Below the pieces are notes generated by a model. That model did no database searches, was not told where the DNA came from, and saw only the letters and a list, made by a program, of their open reading frames with translations. Made by a program: the position numbers and the translations under genes. A stretch of 64,000 nt of DNA from Bacteroides acidifaciens (GTDB taxonomy: Bacteria > Bacteroidota > Bacteroidia > Bacteroidales > Bacteroidaceae), in the NCBI RefSeq assembly GCF_024623065.1, contig NZ_JANJZR010000016.1, forward strand, positions 1-64,000. The letters run 5' to 3'. Positions 1 through 10,123 of the stretch are shown piece after piece; position 1 is the stretch's first letter; each line of letters starts with the position of its first letter.

Positions 1-62
1 CTTCTACCATGTTTTTATAAACCGGAATGTTAAAACAAAAATATTTTCTTGCGGGCATTTTT

Positions 63-93
63 ATTTTATCGGCTGAAGAACAGCCGATAAAAT
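63..93. terminator. Strong stem-loop, 13-bp perfect arms (ATTTTATCGGCTG / CAGCCGATAAAAT) with 5-nt loop
   Basis: Inverted repeat read directly: 63-75 pairs with 81-93. Confidence 0.6.
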
Positions 94-209
94 TGTCGTG
101 GCGGAAAATAGAATGATTACCAAAATGTGAAGCTGAAGTCCGCTATTTAGAAGAGCAACTTCTTTTTCGTCAAAGAATAGGACTGGCTGTCAAAATAGTA
201 GGTGTTTCG

Positions 210-641
210 TTGGGAATGTCTACTATGGGGACTACTTCTTTATATGGACAAAAGGTGGGAGAAGATAGTTTGAAGAACAATTGTACTATGCTTCCACAAG
301 TAGAGGTTGTAGGACGGAAGACTGTTAAGAAAGTTTCGATTGTTGCTGGAGGAATTGTTCTTGTTTCACAAGATAGACATTCTGTTTCTGTAGAAGGAAT
401 AGTAATGGATAAATGCGGTCATCCGATAATAGGAGCAGAAATTGTTGAAAAAGGAACTGCTCATAGGACGCTTTCTGACCTCAATGGGCGATTCATCCTT
501 CAAATATCCGGAAAGAGAGCAGTTTTGAAGGTTAATTACCCCGGTATGAAAACGAAGAGTGTGAGAGTAAGGAAGAGAAAGGTCAAGGATATAAAAGTCG
601 TGTTGCATAAGAGTCGCAGAGTATGGGACGAAATACTATAA
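210..641 (+). CDS. Carboxypeptidase-regulatory-like domain protein; reading frame is open upstream to about 117 and probably begins at ATG 113 after a frameshift
   Basis: ORF with 'VEGIVMDKCGHPIIGAEIVEKGTAHRTLSDLNGRFIL', typical of CarboxypepD_reg-like repeats. The listed start is TTG; upstream in-frame codons read LPKCEAEVRYLEEQLLFRQRIGLAVKIVGVSLGMSTMG. Confidence 0.6.
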   Translation: MGMSTMGTTSLYGQKVGEDSLKNNCTMLPQVEVVGRKTVKKVSIVAGGIVLVSQDRHSVSVEGIVMDKCGHPIIGAEIVEKGTAHRTLSDLNGRFILQISGKRAVLKVNYPGMKTKSVRVRKRKVKDIKVVLHKSRRVWDEIL

Positions 642-654
642 AAACAATTAGGAT

Positions 655-902
655 ATGAATTTAGTATTATTGAATTTTGTTTGGAGCGGTGTCCTTATAG
701 GAGAAAGCTTTATCCGTTCTTTCCGACTATGCTCATTACTTGGATTCTGATGTTTGCCGGAAGTTTCGGGCTTGAATACTTGACCGTGAGATGGATCTTT
801 AAAGATAAGAGCCGGGCAGTGATGTGGGCGATACTTAGTGGAAATGTTTTGAGCTATTGCTTCATTGTAATTTCTTTGCTTGTTAAATACTGGATTAAAT
901 AA
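655..902 (+). pseudogene. Small membrane protein, apparent single-nt frameshift at the T-run 720-722
   Basis: ATG 655 frame reads MNLVLLNFVWSGVLIGESFIRSF then stops shortly after. One extra T would continue PTMLITWILMFAGSFGLEYLTVRWIFKDKSRAVMW. Confidence 0.5.
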
Positions 903-914
903 AAGTTTGAAAGT

Positions 915-1104
915 TATGGCTGTATTCTATCTTATTTCCGTTTTATCCATATTAATAGTGTTTATTGTGCCTTGCATTATTGGTACTAGATATATGATAA
1001 AAAAACAAATAGCATGGCACATTCAGATTCTTTGGTTATTATTGATTGTATTGACTAGTTATGGTGGGCTTGTAGTTTGTATGCTTTATAACAAGGATAT
1101 CTGA
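915..1104 (+). CDS. Small two-TM membrane protein (PLDc_N-like hydrophobic pattern)
   Basis: MAVFYLISVLSILIVFIVPCIIG...WLLLIVLTSYGGLVVCMLYN; internal ATG of ORF 880-1104 chosen as start. Confidence 0.45.
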
Positions 1105-1134
1105 TAGTTCTTTCCTCAAAAAGACAATTTTTTA

Positions 1135-1205
1135 TATGTTGAATGATTTTTGTACGGTTTTGACGCATTTTAGGACGTTTCTGTCCTAAAAAGGATGCAT
1201 CTTTG
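1135..1205 (+). promoter_or_regulatory. Putative promoter/activator block upstream of the GH105 gene, related to block at 5164-5234
   Basis: Gapless 71-nt hand alignment with 5164-5234, 50/71 identical, both ending in CATCTTTG (near the Bacteroides TAnnTTTG -7 box). Confidence 0.6.
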
Positions 1206-1241
1206 TTTCTTGAATAATAACCACGAAAAACTGTATAATTA

Positions 1242-2414
1242 ATGAACTTTAGAAAAATTTCTTTTTGGGTATTAAGCTGTGTTTTCAGTATTAGCATGGC
1301 AGGATGTAAATCAGGTAAGAGTAACAATCAGAATGAAGCAATTACCGATAGTGTATGGACAAAGTCAAAGGTTATTGAGACTATTAAGAAAGTAAATGAC
1401 TATTGGCAGGCGGAGAATCCGGAACCGGCATTTGCCTTTTGGCATCCGGCTGCTTATCATACCGGAAATATTGCAGCTTATGAAGTAACCGGTAATGAGA
1501 CTTACAAGAAGTATTCGGAAGCATGGGCTGAAAAGAACCAATGGAAGGGAGCTACTTCTGATGATAAATCTAAGTGGAAATATAATTATGGTGAAACGAT
1601 GGAACATGTTCTCTTCGGAGATTGGCAGATCTGTTTCCAGACTTATATTGACTTGTATAACATGGACCGTGAGCCGGCAGAGTATAAAATAGCCCGTGCC
1701 AAGGAAGTGATGGAATATGAAATGTCAACTCCCAATAATGACTATTGGTGGTGGGCAGACGGATTGTATATGGTAATGCCGGTGATGACCAAACTTTATA
1801 AGGTTACAGGTAATCAGCAATATTTGGATAAACTCTATGAGTACTTTACTTATGCTAAAAATCTCATGTATGATGAGGAGAGTGCCCTGTTTTATCGCGA
1901 TGGAAAATACATCTACCCGAAACATAAGACAAATCAAGGATTGAAAGACTTTTGGTCTAGGGGTAACGGTTGGGTGTTTGCTGGTTTGGCTAAAGTTTTG
2001 CAGGACCTGCCCGAAAATGATGCACATCGTGCTGAATATATTACCATATACCAGGCTATGGCTAAATCATTGGCTACTGCACAACAGGAAGAGGGATACT
2101 GGACTCGTAGTTTGTTGGATCCGGTGCAGGCTCCGGGACGTGAAACAAGTGGGACAGCTTTCTTTACCTATGGGTATCTTTGGGGTGTGAATAATGGATT
2201 TTTGGATAAATCAACTTATGAACCTGTTATAAAACAAGGTTGGAAATACTTGACTGAAATAGCCTTGCAACCCAATGGAAAGATAGGCTATGTACAACCA
2301 ATCGGTGAAAGAGCAGACCAACATAAGAATGTAGGACCGGAGACGACTGCGGACTTTGGGGTAGGAGCTTTCCTGTTGGCGGGTTCTGAAATGGTGAAAT
2401 ATCTGAATAATTAA
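1242..2414 (+). CDS. Glycoside hydrolase family 105/88-like unsaturated (rhamno)galacturonyl hydrolase, lipoprotein
   Basis: Lipobox 'SMAGCKSG'; 'FWSRGNGWVFAGLAKVLQDLP' and 'ETSGTAFFTYGYLWGVNNG' family motifs. Confidence 0.85.
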   Translation: MNFRKISFWVLSCVFSISMAGCKSGKSNNQNEAITDSVWTKSKVIETIKKVNDYWQAENPEPAFAFWHPAAYHTGNIAAYEVTGNETYKKYSEAWAEKNQWKGATSDDKSKWKYNYGETMEHVLFGDWQICFQTYIDLYNMDREPAEYKIARAKEVMEYEMSTPNNDYWWWADGLYMVMPVMTKLYKVTGNQQYLDKLYEYFTYAKNLMYDEESALFYRDGKYIYPKHKTNQGLKDFWSRGNGWVFAGLAKVLQDLPENDAHRAEYITIYQAMAKSLATAQQEEGYWTRSLLDPVQAPGRETSGTAFFTYGYLWGVNNGFLDKSTYEPVIKQGWKYLTEIALQPNGKIGYVQPIGERADQHKNVGPETTADFGVGAFLLAGSEMVKYLNN

Positions 2415-2429
2415 AATTGTTTTTTATAT

Positions 2430-3698
2430 TTGAATGTAATGATGAAAAATAAAAATATCCTGGTCTTTATTTTATTGTGTGTGTTCAGTACAGTAACTTA
2501 TGCTAAAAAGGGGAAGGTAGAAAAGGAAATCAGTGACCGTGAATATTGGGCACAGATGGCATATAAGATTGCTGCTCCTGTATTGAGTAATATGAGCAAA
2601 GGGGAGTTGAAGAAAAATATGCAGGTAGAGATCAGTCCAACATGGGATGGACGCAGTAAGGATGTGACCTACATGGAGTGTTTCGGGCGTCTGATGTCTG
2701 GTATTGCTCCCTGGCTTTCTTTGCCGGATGATGATACGGAAGAAGGTAAAACGCGCAAGCAATTGCGTGAATGGGCTTTGAAGAGTTATGCGCATGCTGT
2801 TGACCCGGATAGCCCTGATTATCTTTTATGGAGAAATGAAGGGCAACCTTTGGTAGATGCGGCTTATATTGCCAGTAGCTTTCTTCGTGCTAAAAAGCAG
2901 CTTTGGGAACCATTGGATGAAGTGACAAAACAACGTTATATTAAAGAATTTCAGTTATTGCGTCGGATTGATCCGCCATACACAAATTGGCTATTGTTTT
3001 CAGCTATGATTGAATCTTTTTTGATGGAAGCCGATGCACAATACGATTTGTTCCGTATTCATACAGCTGTTCGAAAAGTAGAAGAGTGGTATGTAGGTGA
3101 TGGCTGGTATTCGGATGGAGAAACTTTTGCATTCGATTACTATAATAGTTATGTGATTCAACCTATGTTTGTACAAGTAATGCAGACTGTCAACGATCAT
3201 AAAGTAATATTGCATGACCGTAGTTTGGAGATGCAAAAGAAAACAGAAGATTTGGCTAAGAAACGCATGCAGCGTTTCGGAATGATTTTGGAACGTTTTA
3301 TATCTCCTGAAGCATCTTTTCCGGTATTCGGTCGTTCGATGACTTATCGTTTGGGAGTTTTTCAGCCATTGTCAATGCTTTGCTGGAAAGAAATGCTGCC
3401 CGAAGAACTTCCGGAAGGCCAGGTACGTAATGCTTTAACTTGCGTCATGAAACGTTTGTTTGCTGTTGATGGTAATTTCAATGAGAAAGGATTTTTGCAA
3501 TTAGGCTTTGCGGGGCATCAGACCGGTTTGGCGGACTGGTATAGTAATAATGGAAGTATGTATATTACATCAGAAGTATTTCTACCATTAGGACTTCCTG
3601 CCAATCATTCCTTTTGGACCGCAAAACCTCAAGACTGGACCTCTAAAAAGGCGTGGAGTGGACATGAATTTCCAAAGGATCATGCAATACATTATTAA
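2430..3698 (+). CDS. DUF2264 domain-containing protein
   Basis: 'YMECFGRLMSGIAPWLSLPDDDTEEGKTRKQLREWA...SPDYLLW' typical of DUF2264; signal peptide. Confidence 0.8.
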   Translation: MNVMMKNKNILVFILLCVFSTVTYAKKGKVEKEISDREYWAQMAYKIAAPVLSNMSKGELKKNMQVEISPTWDGRSKDVTYMECFGRLMSGIAPWLSLPDDDTEEGKTRKQLREWALKSYAHAVDPDSPDYLLWRNEGQPLVDAAYIASSFLRAKKQLWEPLDEVTKQRYIKEFQLLRRIDPPYTNWLLFSAMIESFLMEADAQYDLFRIHTAVRKVEEWYVGDGWYSDGETFAFDYYNSYVIQPMFVQVMQTVNDHKVILHDRSLEMQKKTEDLAKKRMQRFGMILERFISPEASFPVFGRSMTYRLGVFQPLSMLCWKEMLPEELPEGQVRNALTCVMKRLFAVDGNFNEKGFLQLGFAGHQTGLADWYSNNGSMYITSEVFLPLGLPANHSFWTAKPQDWTSKKAWSGHEFPKDHAIHY

Positions 3699-5059
3699 AT
3701 GAAGAAATTTTTATTTACTATAGGACTGTTGGTTGTCTCTTTTGCAACTCTGTGGGGACAATTCAAATATGTGAAAGTGGATGCGCCATTTTCAATGAAG
3801 CCAATAAAAGAGTTTATATATCCTGATCAAGATTTCTCCATTGTAAATTATGGTGCTGTAAAAGGAGGAGAGGCGGATGTTTCTGATGCAATTGCGGGTG
3901 CTATAGCTGCTTGTAATCAGGCAGGAGGCGGGAGAGTAGTTATACCTGAAGGAGAATGGTTGACCGGACCAATCCATCTCAAGAGTAATGTAAACTTGTA
4001 TTTGGCTGAAGGGGCGGTACTACGTTTACGGATAATCCTTCTCATTATTTGCCAGCCGTAATGACGTCTTGGGAGGGGATGGAATGTTATAACAATTCAC
4101 CTTTGATTTATGCTCTTGAGTGCAAGAATGTGGCTATTACAGGAACAGGTCTGTTAAGTCCGAAGATGGATTGTTGGAAGAAGTGGTTTGCCCGTCCTAA
4201 GGCTCACATGGATGCACTTAGAAAGTTGTATACGATGGCATCCAAAGATGTACCTGTTGAAAAACGACAGATGGCGGTAGGTGAGAACCATCTTCGTCCG
4301 CATCTGATACATTTTAATCGTTGCGAGAATGTACTGCTTGATAGTTTTAAGATTCGTGAAAGCCCCTTTTGGACGATTCATATGTATATGTGCAATGGCG
4401 GGATAGTACGTAATCTGGATGTTAAAGCGCATGGACACAATAATGACGGTATTGATTTGGAGATGACTCGTAATTTTTTAGTGGAGGATTGTACCTTTGA
4501 CCAAGGTGATGATGCGGTGGTGATTAAGGCCGGTCGTAATCGTGACGCCTGGAGATTAAACACTCCGACTGAAAATATTGTAATTCGTAATTGTAATATT
4601 TTGGAAGGGCATACTTTATTAGGAATTGGCAGTGAAATTTCAGGTGGTATTCGTAATGTGTATATGCATGATTGTAAAGCACCACAATCTGTACGACGAC
4701 TTTTCTTTGTGAAGACAAATCATAGACGAGGAGCGTTTATTGAAAATATTCACATGGAAAATATAAGAACCGGACATGTACAACGTGTGCTGGAAATAGA
4801 TACAGATGTGCTCTATCAGTGGAGGGAGCTTGTTCCTACTTATGAAGAACGTATTACTCGTATTGATGGCATTTATTTGAAAAATGTGATTTGTGATTCC
4901 GCTGATGCGATATATGAGTTAAAGGGGGACGCAAAATTGCCTGTCAAAAATGTAGTTATTCAAGACGTACATGTGGATAAGGTGAACGATTTTGTGAAAA
5001 AAGTCCATAACGTTAAGAACGTAAAGGAGGATAATGTGACATACGGTTTATTACACTAA
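3699..5059 (+). pseudogene. Glycoside hydrolase family 28 (polygalacturonase-like), split by an apparent -1 frameshift at TTT 4025-4027
   Basis: ORF 3699-4061 ends in LYLAEGAVLR|LRIILLIICQP*. Adding one T gives LRFTDNPSHYLPAVMTSWEGMECYNNSPLIYA, joining ORF 4049-5059, which carries 'HGHNNDGIDLE' and 'DQGDDAVVIKAGRN'. Confidence 0.85.
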
Positions 5060-5082
5060 CTAACCTTTATTATATATGTTGG

Positions 5083-5121
5083 TCCCGTCAATACTGTAAA
5101 ATGTATTGGCGGGATTTTTTT
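5083..5121 (+). terminator. Rho-independent-like terminator after the GH28 gene
   Basis: TCCCGTCAATAC / GTATTGGCGGGA stem (one G-T) followed by TTTTTTT. Confidence 0.75.
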
Positions 5122-5163
5122 ATAATGAATAAAAAAATCGCTGTTAAAAAGTAAGATTTAAAC

Positions 5164-5234
5164 TATATTGAATGAATATTGTCCTGTTTTGACCGATTTG
5201 AAGACCTTTGTATAAAAAGAATATCTCATCTTTG
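5164..5234 (+). promoter_or_regulatory. Putative promoter/activator block upstream of GH35, paired with 1135-1205
   Basis: 50/71 gapless identity to 1135-1205; ends in CATCTTTG. Confidence 0.6.
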
Positions 5235-5385
5235 CAATGCATTTAGTTTTCAATAGGTAATAGTTTTAGTTTTTAGGTAACACATTGATTGGTTTGCAAA
5301 TTCGCTGTCGGTCTGAATGGAAACATTGACCGATGGTGGATTTATTTGGAAATAGTATTGTATCATGAAAACAATAGATTAAAAA

Positions 5386-7734
5386 ATGAAGAAACCTTTA
5401 TTGTATTTGCTTATTTTATTAGTGACTGTTTTCAGCACTTCCTGTTCCCAATCTTCGAAAGAGACATTTGAAATAGGGGACAAGACATTTTTACTTAACG
5501 GAAAACCGTTTGTGGTAAAAGCAGCCGAAATTCATTATCCCCGTATACCAAAAGAGTATTGGGAGCATCGTATCAAAATGTGTAAGGCATTAGGTATGAA
5601 TACCATTTGTCTTTATGTCTTTTGGAATTTTCATGAGCCGGAGGAGGGAAAATATGACTTTACCGGTCAAAAAGATATTGCGGCTTTCTGTCGGCTGGCG
5701 CAGGAAAACGGAATGTACGTGATCGTTCGTCCCGGACCGTATGTTTGTGCAGAGTGGGAGATGGGTGGATTACCTTGGTGGTTGTTGAAGAAGAAGGACA
5801 TCAAGCTTCGTGAACAAGATCCGTATTATATGGAGCGGGTGAAATTATTCATGAACGAAGTGGGTAAACAGCTTACTGATCTTCAGATTAGTAAAGGTGG
5901 TAATATCATTATGGTACAAGTTGAGAATGAATATGGATCATTCGGGATAGACAAGCCATACATTGCTGAAATACGTGATATTGTAAAACAGGCAGGTTTC
6001 ACAGGAGTTCCTTTATTCCAATGTGACTGGAATTCGAACTTTGAGAATAATGCATTGGATGATTTGCTTTGGACAATCAATTTTGGTACAGGAGCCAATA
6101 TTGACGATCAATTTAAGCGTTTGCAGGAACTTCGTCCCGATATACCGTTGATGTGTAGTGAGTTTTGGTCCGGATGGTTTGACCATTGGGGAGCGAAGCA
6201 TGAGACACGCAGTGCGGAGGATTTGGTAAAAGGAATGAAAGAAATGCTTGACCGAAATATTTCATTTAGTTTGTATATGACCCATGGAGGTACTAGTTTC
6301 GGGCATTGGGGAGGAGCAAATTTCCCTAATTTCTCTCCGACGTGTACGTCTTATGATTATGATGCACCCATCAATGAATCAGGAAAAGTCACTCCCAAAT
6401 ATTTTGAGGTACGCAATTTGTTAAGTAACTATTTACCCGAAGGTGAGTCATTGCCGGAAGTTCCGGATTCTATTCCGACTATTGCCATTCCTTCATTTAA
6501 ATTGAATGAAGTGGCGATACTGTTTGATAATCTGCCGGAGCCAAAGATTAGTGAAAACATTCAGTCAATGGAGGCGTTCGATCAGGGATGGGGAAGTATT
6601 TTGTACCGGACTACACTGCCGGCATCTAAAGAAGAACAGACGTTGACAATCACAGAGGCTCATGACTGGGCACAGGTTTTCTTGGATGGTAAGAAATTAG
6701 CTACATTAAGTCGTTTAAAAGGTGAAGGTACGGTTATTCTTCCTCCAATGAAAGAAGGGGCCCAGCTGGATATTTTGGTAGAAGCAATGGGGCGTATGAA
6801 TTTTGGTAAAGGCATTTATGATTGGAAGGGTATCACTGAAAAAGTGGAAGTCCAGTCGAATAACGGTGTTATTACTTCATTAAAGAACTGGAAAGTTTAT
6901 AATATCCCGGTTGATTATGCTTTTGCGCAAAATAAGGAATTTATGAAGCAGGATAATCCCCTAAAATATCCTGCCTACTATCGAGGGACCCTTATGTTGG
7001 ACAAAACAGGTGATACTTTCCTGGATATGACTAACTGGAGTAAAGGGATGGTCTGGGTGAATGGTTATGCTATTGGACGTTACTGGGAAATAGGACCACA
7101 ACAAACCTTATATGTGCCGGGATGTTGGTTGAAGAAAGGTGAGAACGAAGTGATTATATTGGATATGGCTGGACCTGTACAACCGGAAACGGCAGGCTTG
7201 CAACAACCTATTCTCGATAATTTACGCGTTCATGGTGCTGCCTATGCACATCGTAAAGTAGGTGAGAACTTGGACTTGAGCGGAGAAACGCCCGTTTATA
7301 AAGGTGCTTTCAAGGCGGGTAATGGTTGGCAACATGTGAAGTTTGGAAAAGAGGTGGAAACACGTTTCTTCTGTCTGGAAGCATTGAATGCACATGATGG
7401 GAAAGATTTTGCAGCCATTGCGGAATTGGAGTTACTGGGAGCTGATGGTAAGCCCTTGTCACGCCAACATTGGAAAGTTGTTTATGCAGATAGTGAGGAA
7501 ACGGAAGAAGCGAATAATATTGCAACGAATGTGTTCGACTTGCAGGAATCTACCTTTTGGCACACAAGCTATTCTTCGGCTGCCAAACATAAATTCCCGC
7601 ATCAGATTGTGATTAATCTCGGTGAAGATAAGGTAGTAACCGGATTTTCATATTTGCCGAGAGCAGAAGCCGGTAAGACAGGCATGATTAAAGATTATCG
7701 GGTATATCTGAAAATGACACCCTTTAAAATCTAA
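5386..7734 (+). CDS. Glycoside hydrolase family 35 beta-galactosidase, lipoprotein
   Basis: 'EIHYPRIPKEYWEHRIKMCKALGMNTICLYVFWNFHEP', 'GPYVCAEWEMGGLPWWL', 'QVENEYGSFG' GH35 motifs. Confidence 0.93.
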   Translation: MKKPLLYLLILLVTVFSTSCSQSSKETFEIGDKTFLLNGKPFVVKAAEIHYPRIPKEYWEHRIKMCKALGMNTICLYVFWNFHEPEEGKYDFTGQKDIAAFCRLAQENGMYVIVRPGPYVCAEWEMGGLPWWLLKKKDIKLREQDPYYMERVKLFMNEVGKQLTDLQISKGGNIIMVQVENEYGSFGIDKPYIAEIRDIVKQAGFTGVPLFQCDWNSNFENNALDDLLWTINFGTGANIDDQFKRLQELRPDIPLMCSEFWSGWFDHWGAKHETRSAEDLVKGMKEMLDRNISFSLYMTHGGTSFGHWGGANFPNFSPTCTSYDYDAPINESGKVTPKYFEVRNLLSNYLPEGESLPEVPDSIPTIAIPSFKLNEVAILFDNLPEPKISENIQSMEAFDQGWGSILYRTTLPASKEEQTLTITEAHDWAQVFLDGKKLATLSRLKGEGTVILPPMKEGAQLDILVEAMGRMNFGKGIYDWKGITEKVEVQSNNGVITSLKNWKVYNIPVDYAFAQNKEFMKQDNPLKYPAYYRGTLMLDKTGDTFLDMTNWSKGMVWVNGYAIGRYWEIGPQQTLYVPGCWLKKGENEVIILDMAGPVQPETAGLQQPILDNLRVHGAAYAHRKVGENLDLSGETPVYKGAFKAGNGWQHVKFGKEVETRFFCLEALNAHDGKDFAAIAELELLGADGKPLSRQHWKVVYADSEETEEANNIATNVFDLQESTFWHTSYSSAAKHKFPHQIVINLGEDKVVTGFSYLPRAEAGKTGMIKDYRVYLKMTPFKI

Positions 7735-7823
7735 AGGGAATAATAAGATAATTGTATGTCTATGATGTACACTGAAGACATTTAAGTCATAAGGTTAATT
7801 ATTAAGTTTGTTCATTAAGTTAT

Positions 7824-7882
7824 AGAGAAGTAAAAGAATAACTTTCACGTGAGTGACGGTTTTTCTTTTACTTCTCTTTTTT
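7824..7882. terminator. Terminator between convergent genes
   Basis: AGAGAAGTAAAAGA (7824-7837) / TCTTTTACTTCTCT (7864-7877), then T5. Confidence 0.75.
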
Positions 7883-7906
7883 GCTTGACCGATATTGTCT
7901 GGGTAA

Positions 7907-10123
7907 TTAGAAGTAATATCCTAAATTCACAAAGCAACTTCCTTTGTCCGTCTGGTTGGAATATCCCAATGATATTTCCAACGGTCCGAAGATACTGTCC
8001 ATTCCATATCCTGCGCTGATACCGAATAATTGTTTGCCTTTCAATATATCGAAGAAATTACTATACGTCAGCCCGTAGTTACCCGTCAGTGTGAGGTAAT
8101 GAATGGCTCCCATACGTTGCCTGAACTTAACAGACGTGATCATAATGGTGTTATCCATCAATTCCAGGTTGGTAACCCCGGCAAACGGTAATTGCTGTGG
8201 AATATAAAAACCGGGTACGTCACCACCAATCGCGTTTTGCAGCGGATAAGGAAAATCTCTTCCAATCAGGATACGTCCGTAAATGGAGGGGATGACTGCG
8301 AAACGGCGGGTGATAGGAATGACGCTTGCCCATGAAGCACTTAATGCGGAGAATGGGGCATGGTCGTTGTATTGCGCCATGTTATCCGTATAGAGTGAAT
8401 AGGCGGCTTTGAAGTCACTACCTTTGGCGGGGAAATACCCCTTGTCATAAGTATTATACTGTACCTGCGCAAAATAACTTAGAAAATGTTCCGATTCTAC
8501 TTTCAGATCGGAGATTTCAGGTTTCTTGAACAGGAAATCCTTATACTTATAATATTCGAAACGAAGTCCTAGCCCGAAGCGGAAGTTCTTGTACCATACA
8601 TCAGAGAAACCGAATTCGGCTAAATGATATTTATAAGTAGTGTTATAGGCGCGGTTGCCTTCCTCGTATATGTTGATATCATTGTATTGAAACATGTACG
8701 AGAAGTTGAAATTACGCTGTTGTATCGGTTCGAGAGTATAGTCTATACGGGCGGCATATCGTTTCCCCAGTCGTCCGGTGAGGGACAGGCGGGAAGGAAT
8801 GTGGGTTTTGAGATCTGCCGTTGCGTTGAGTAGCAGAGACGCTATTTCTTCCGAATCGAAACGGATTCCCAGGTTGATTCTTCTCTCATATTTCTCTTGC
8901 AGCAGGAAGTTGAGCTGATAACCTTCGGGAGTGTCCGTCAATGTATAACTGGCACTGGAATAAGACTGGCTTCCGCGTAGCTGGAACAAAGCTTGTTCTA
9001 TCTGTTGGGTGGAGATATTGCTGTTTTCTTTCAGGTTACACTTCTTCATTAGCCATTTCTTGTCATCGGCTTCTACACCAGTGAACGAAATATCCGTCAC
9101 GTAGATAGTGCGTACATTGGATAAGGAAGAGTAGGGGCCGTGTTGTTTGGGGGTATAATCATCCGGTATTCCTATCTCCTTTTTCAGTGCAAGCAGGGAC
9201 TTCCATTGTGCCCTTGCAGCTTCTTCGCCTCTTCGCATCAACGTGTCAATGGCAGCGGGAGTGAAACTGGCGGAAGAATAGCCATCTACATTCACACGGA
9301 TGTAGGTATCTGTGAGATTTACATTCTTTTCATGGTTTGCCTGACAGGTAATATCCACAATCTGTCCTAGAATATCAGGGACACTATTTAGCTTGTCTGC
9401 CGGTTTCAAGGCGTTTTGTACATCTATTCCGATAATAATATCGGCTCCCATCGCTTTTGCGACATCTGCCGGGTAATTGTTGACAATACCACCGTCTACC
9501 AACACCATGTTATCTTGTCGCACCGGAGTGAATGCGCCGGGAATCGCCATGCTGGCACGCATGGCAGTAGAAAGTATCCCGTTCCGGAATATGATTTGCT
9601 TTCCGTTTACGATATCAGCCGCTACACAGGCAAAAGGTATAGGAAGTTTATTGAAGTCAATAGAGTCGTGATACCCCATTGTCAGATCCGAGAATAAGTT
9701 GGCAAGGTTCTGTCCTTTCATGAGTCCTCCCGAAGCTGCATCTTTAGGAGTTTTGGTGAAAGGGATGGATATGACGAATTTTTCAGAGCGCTCACGCTCG
9801 GTCAGTGACATGGCGCTTCGTTTGACACGGTCACTGAGCAGGAATGTCCAGTTTTGTTTCCGTACCATACTGTCCAGTTGCTCCGGCGTGTAGCCGATGG
9901 CGTATAGACCACCTACTATAGCACCCATACTGGTTCCTGCTATATAATCAATGGGGATGCCAGCTTCCTCAATCACTTTCAATGCTTTGATGTGCGCCAT
10001 TCCTTTGGCGCCGCCACCACTTAAAACCACTCCCACCTTTTTGCGTTGCTCCTGAGAATGCAAAGAAAAAGGAAATAAGATGCAGATTGATAAAACCAAT
10101 GTTGAAAAGATTTGTTTTTTCAT
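7907..10123 (-). CDS. Patatin-like phospholipase fused to POTRA/Omp85-type beta-barrel (PlpD-like architecture)
   Basis: 'GVVLSGGGAKGMAHIKALKVIEEAGIPIDYIAGTSMGAIVGG', 'DGGIVNNYPAD' catalytic motifs; C-terminal beta-barrel-like sequence ending in aromatic F. Confidence 0.9.
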   Translation of the reverse strand: MKKQIFSTLVLSICILFPFSLHSQEQRKKVGVVLSGGGAKGMAHIKALKVIEEAGIPIDYIAGTSMGAIVGGLYAIGYTPEQLDSMVRKQNWTFLLSDRVKRSAMSLTERERSEKFVISIPFTKTPKDAASGGLMKGQNLANLFSDLTMGYHDSIDFNKLPIPFACVAADIVNGKQIIFRNGILSTAMRASMAIPGAFTPVRQDNMVLVDGGIVNNYPADVAKAMGADIIIGIDVQNALKPADKLNSVPDILGQIVDITCQANHEKNVNLTDTYIRVNVDGYSSASFTPAAIDTLMRRGEEAARAQWKSLLALKKEIGIPDDYTPKQHGPYSSLSNVRTIYVTDISFTGVEADDKKWLMKKCNLKENSNISTQQIEQALFQLRGSQSYSSASYTLTDTPEGYQLNFLLQEKYERRINLGIRFDSEEIASLLLNATADLKTHIPSRLSLTGRLGKRYAARIDYTLEPIQQRNFNFSYMFQYNDINIYEEGNRAYNTTYKYHLAEFGFSDVWYKNFRFGLGLRFEYYKYKDFLFKKPEISDLKVESEHFLSYFAQVQYNTYDKGYFPAKGSDFKAAYSLYTDNMAQYNDHAPFSALSASWASVIPITRRFAVIPSIYGRILIGRDFPYPLQNAIGGDVPGFYIPQQLPFAGVTNLELMDNTIMITSVKFRQRMGAIHYLTLTGNYGLTYSNFFDILKGKQLFGISAGYGMDSIFGPLEISLGYSNQTDKGSCFVNLGYYF

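Noticed and set aside
5207-5234. Canonical TTTG-N19-TAnnTTTG promoter at the GH35 block
   Set aside because: TTTG at 5207-5210 is only 16 nt from CATCTTTG; spacing is off, so only the paired-block conservation is claimed.
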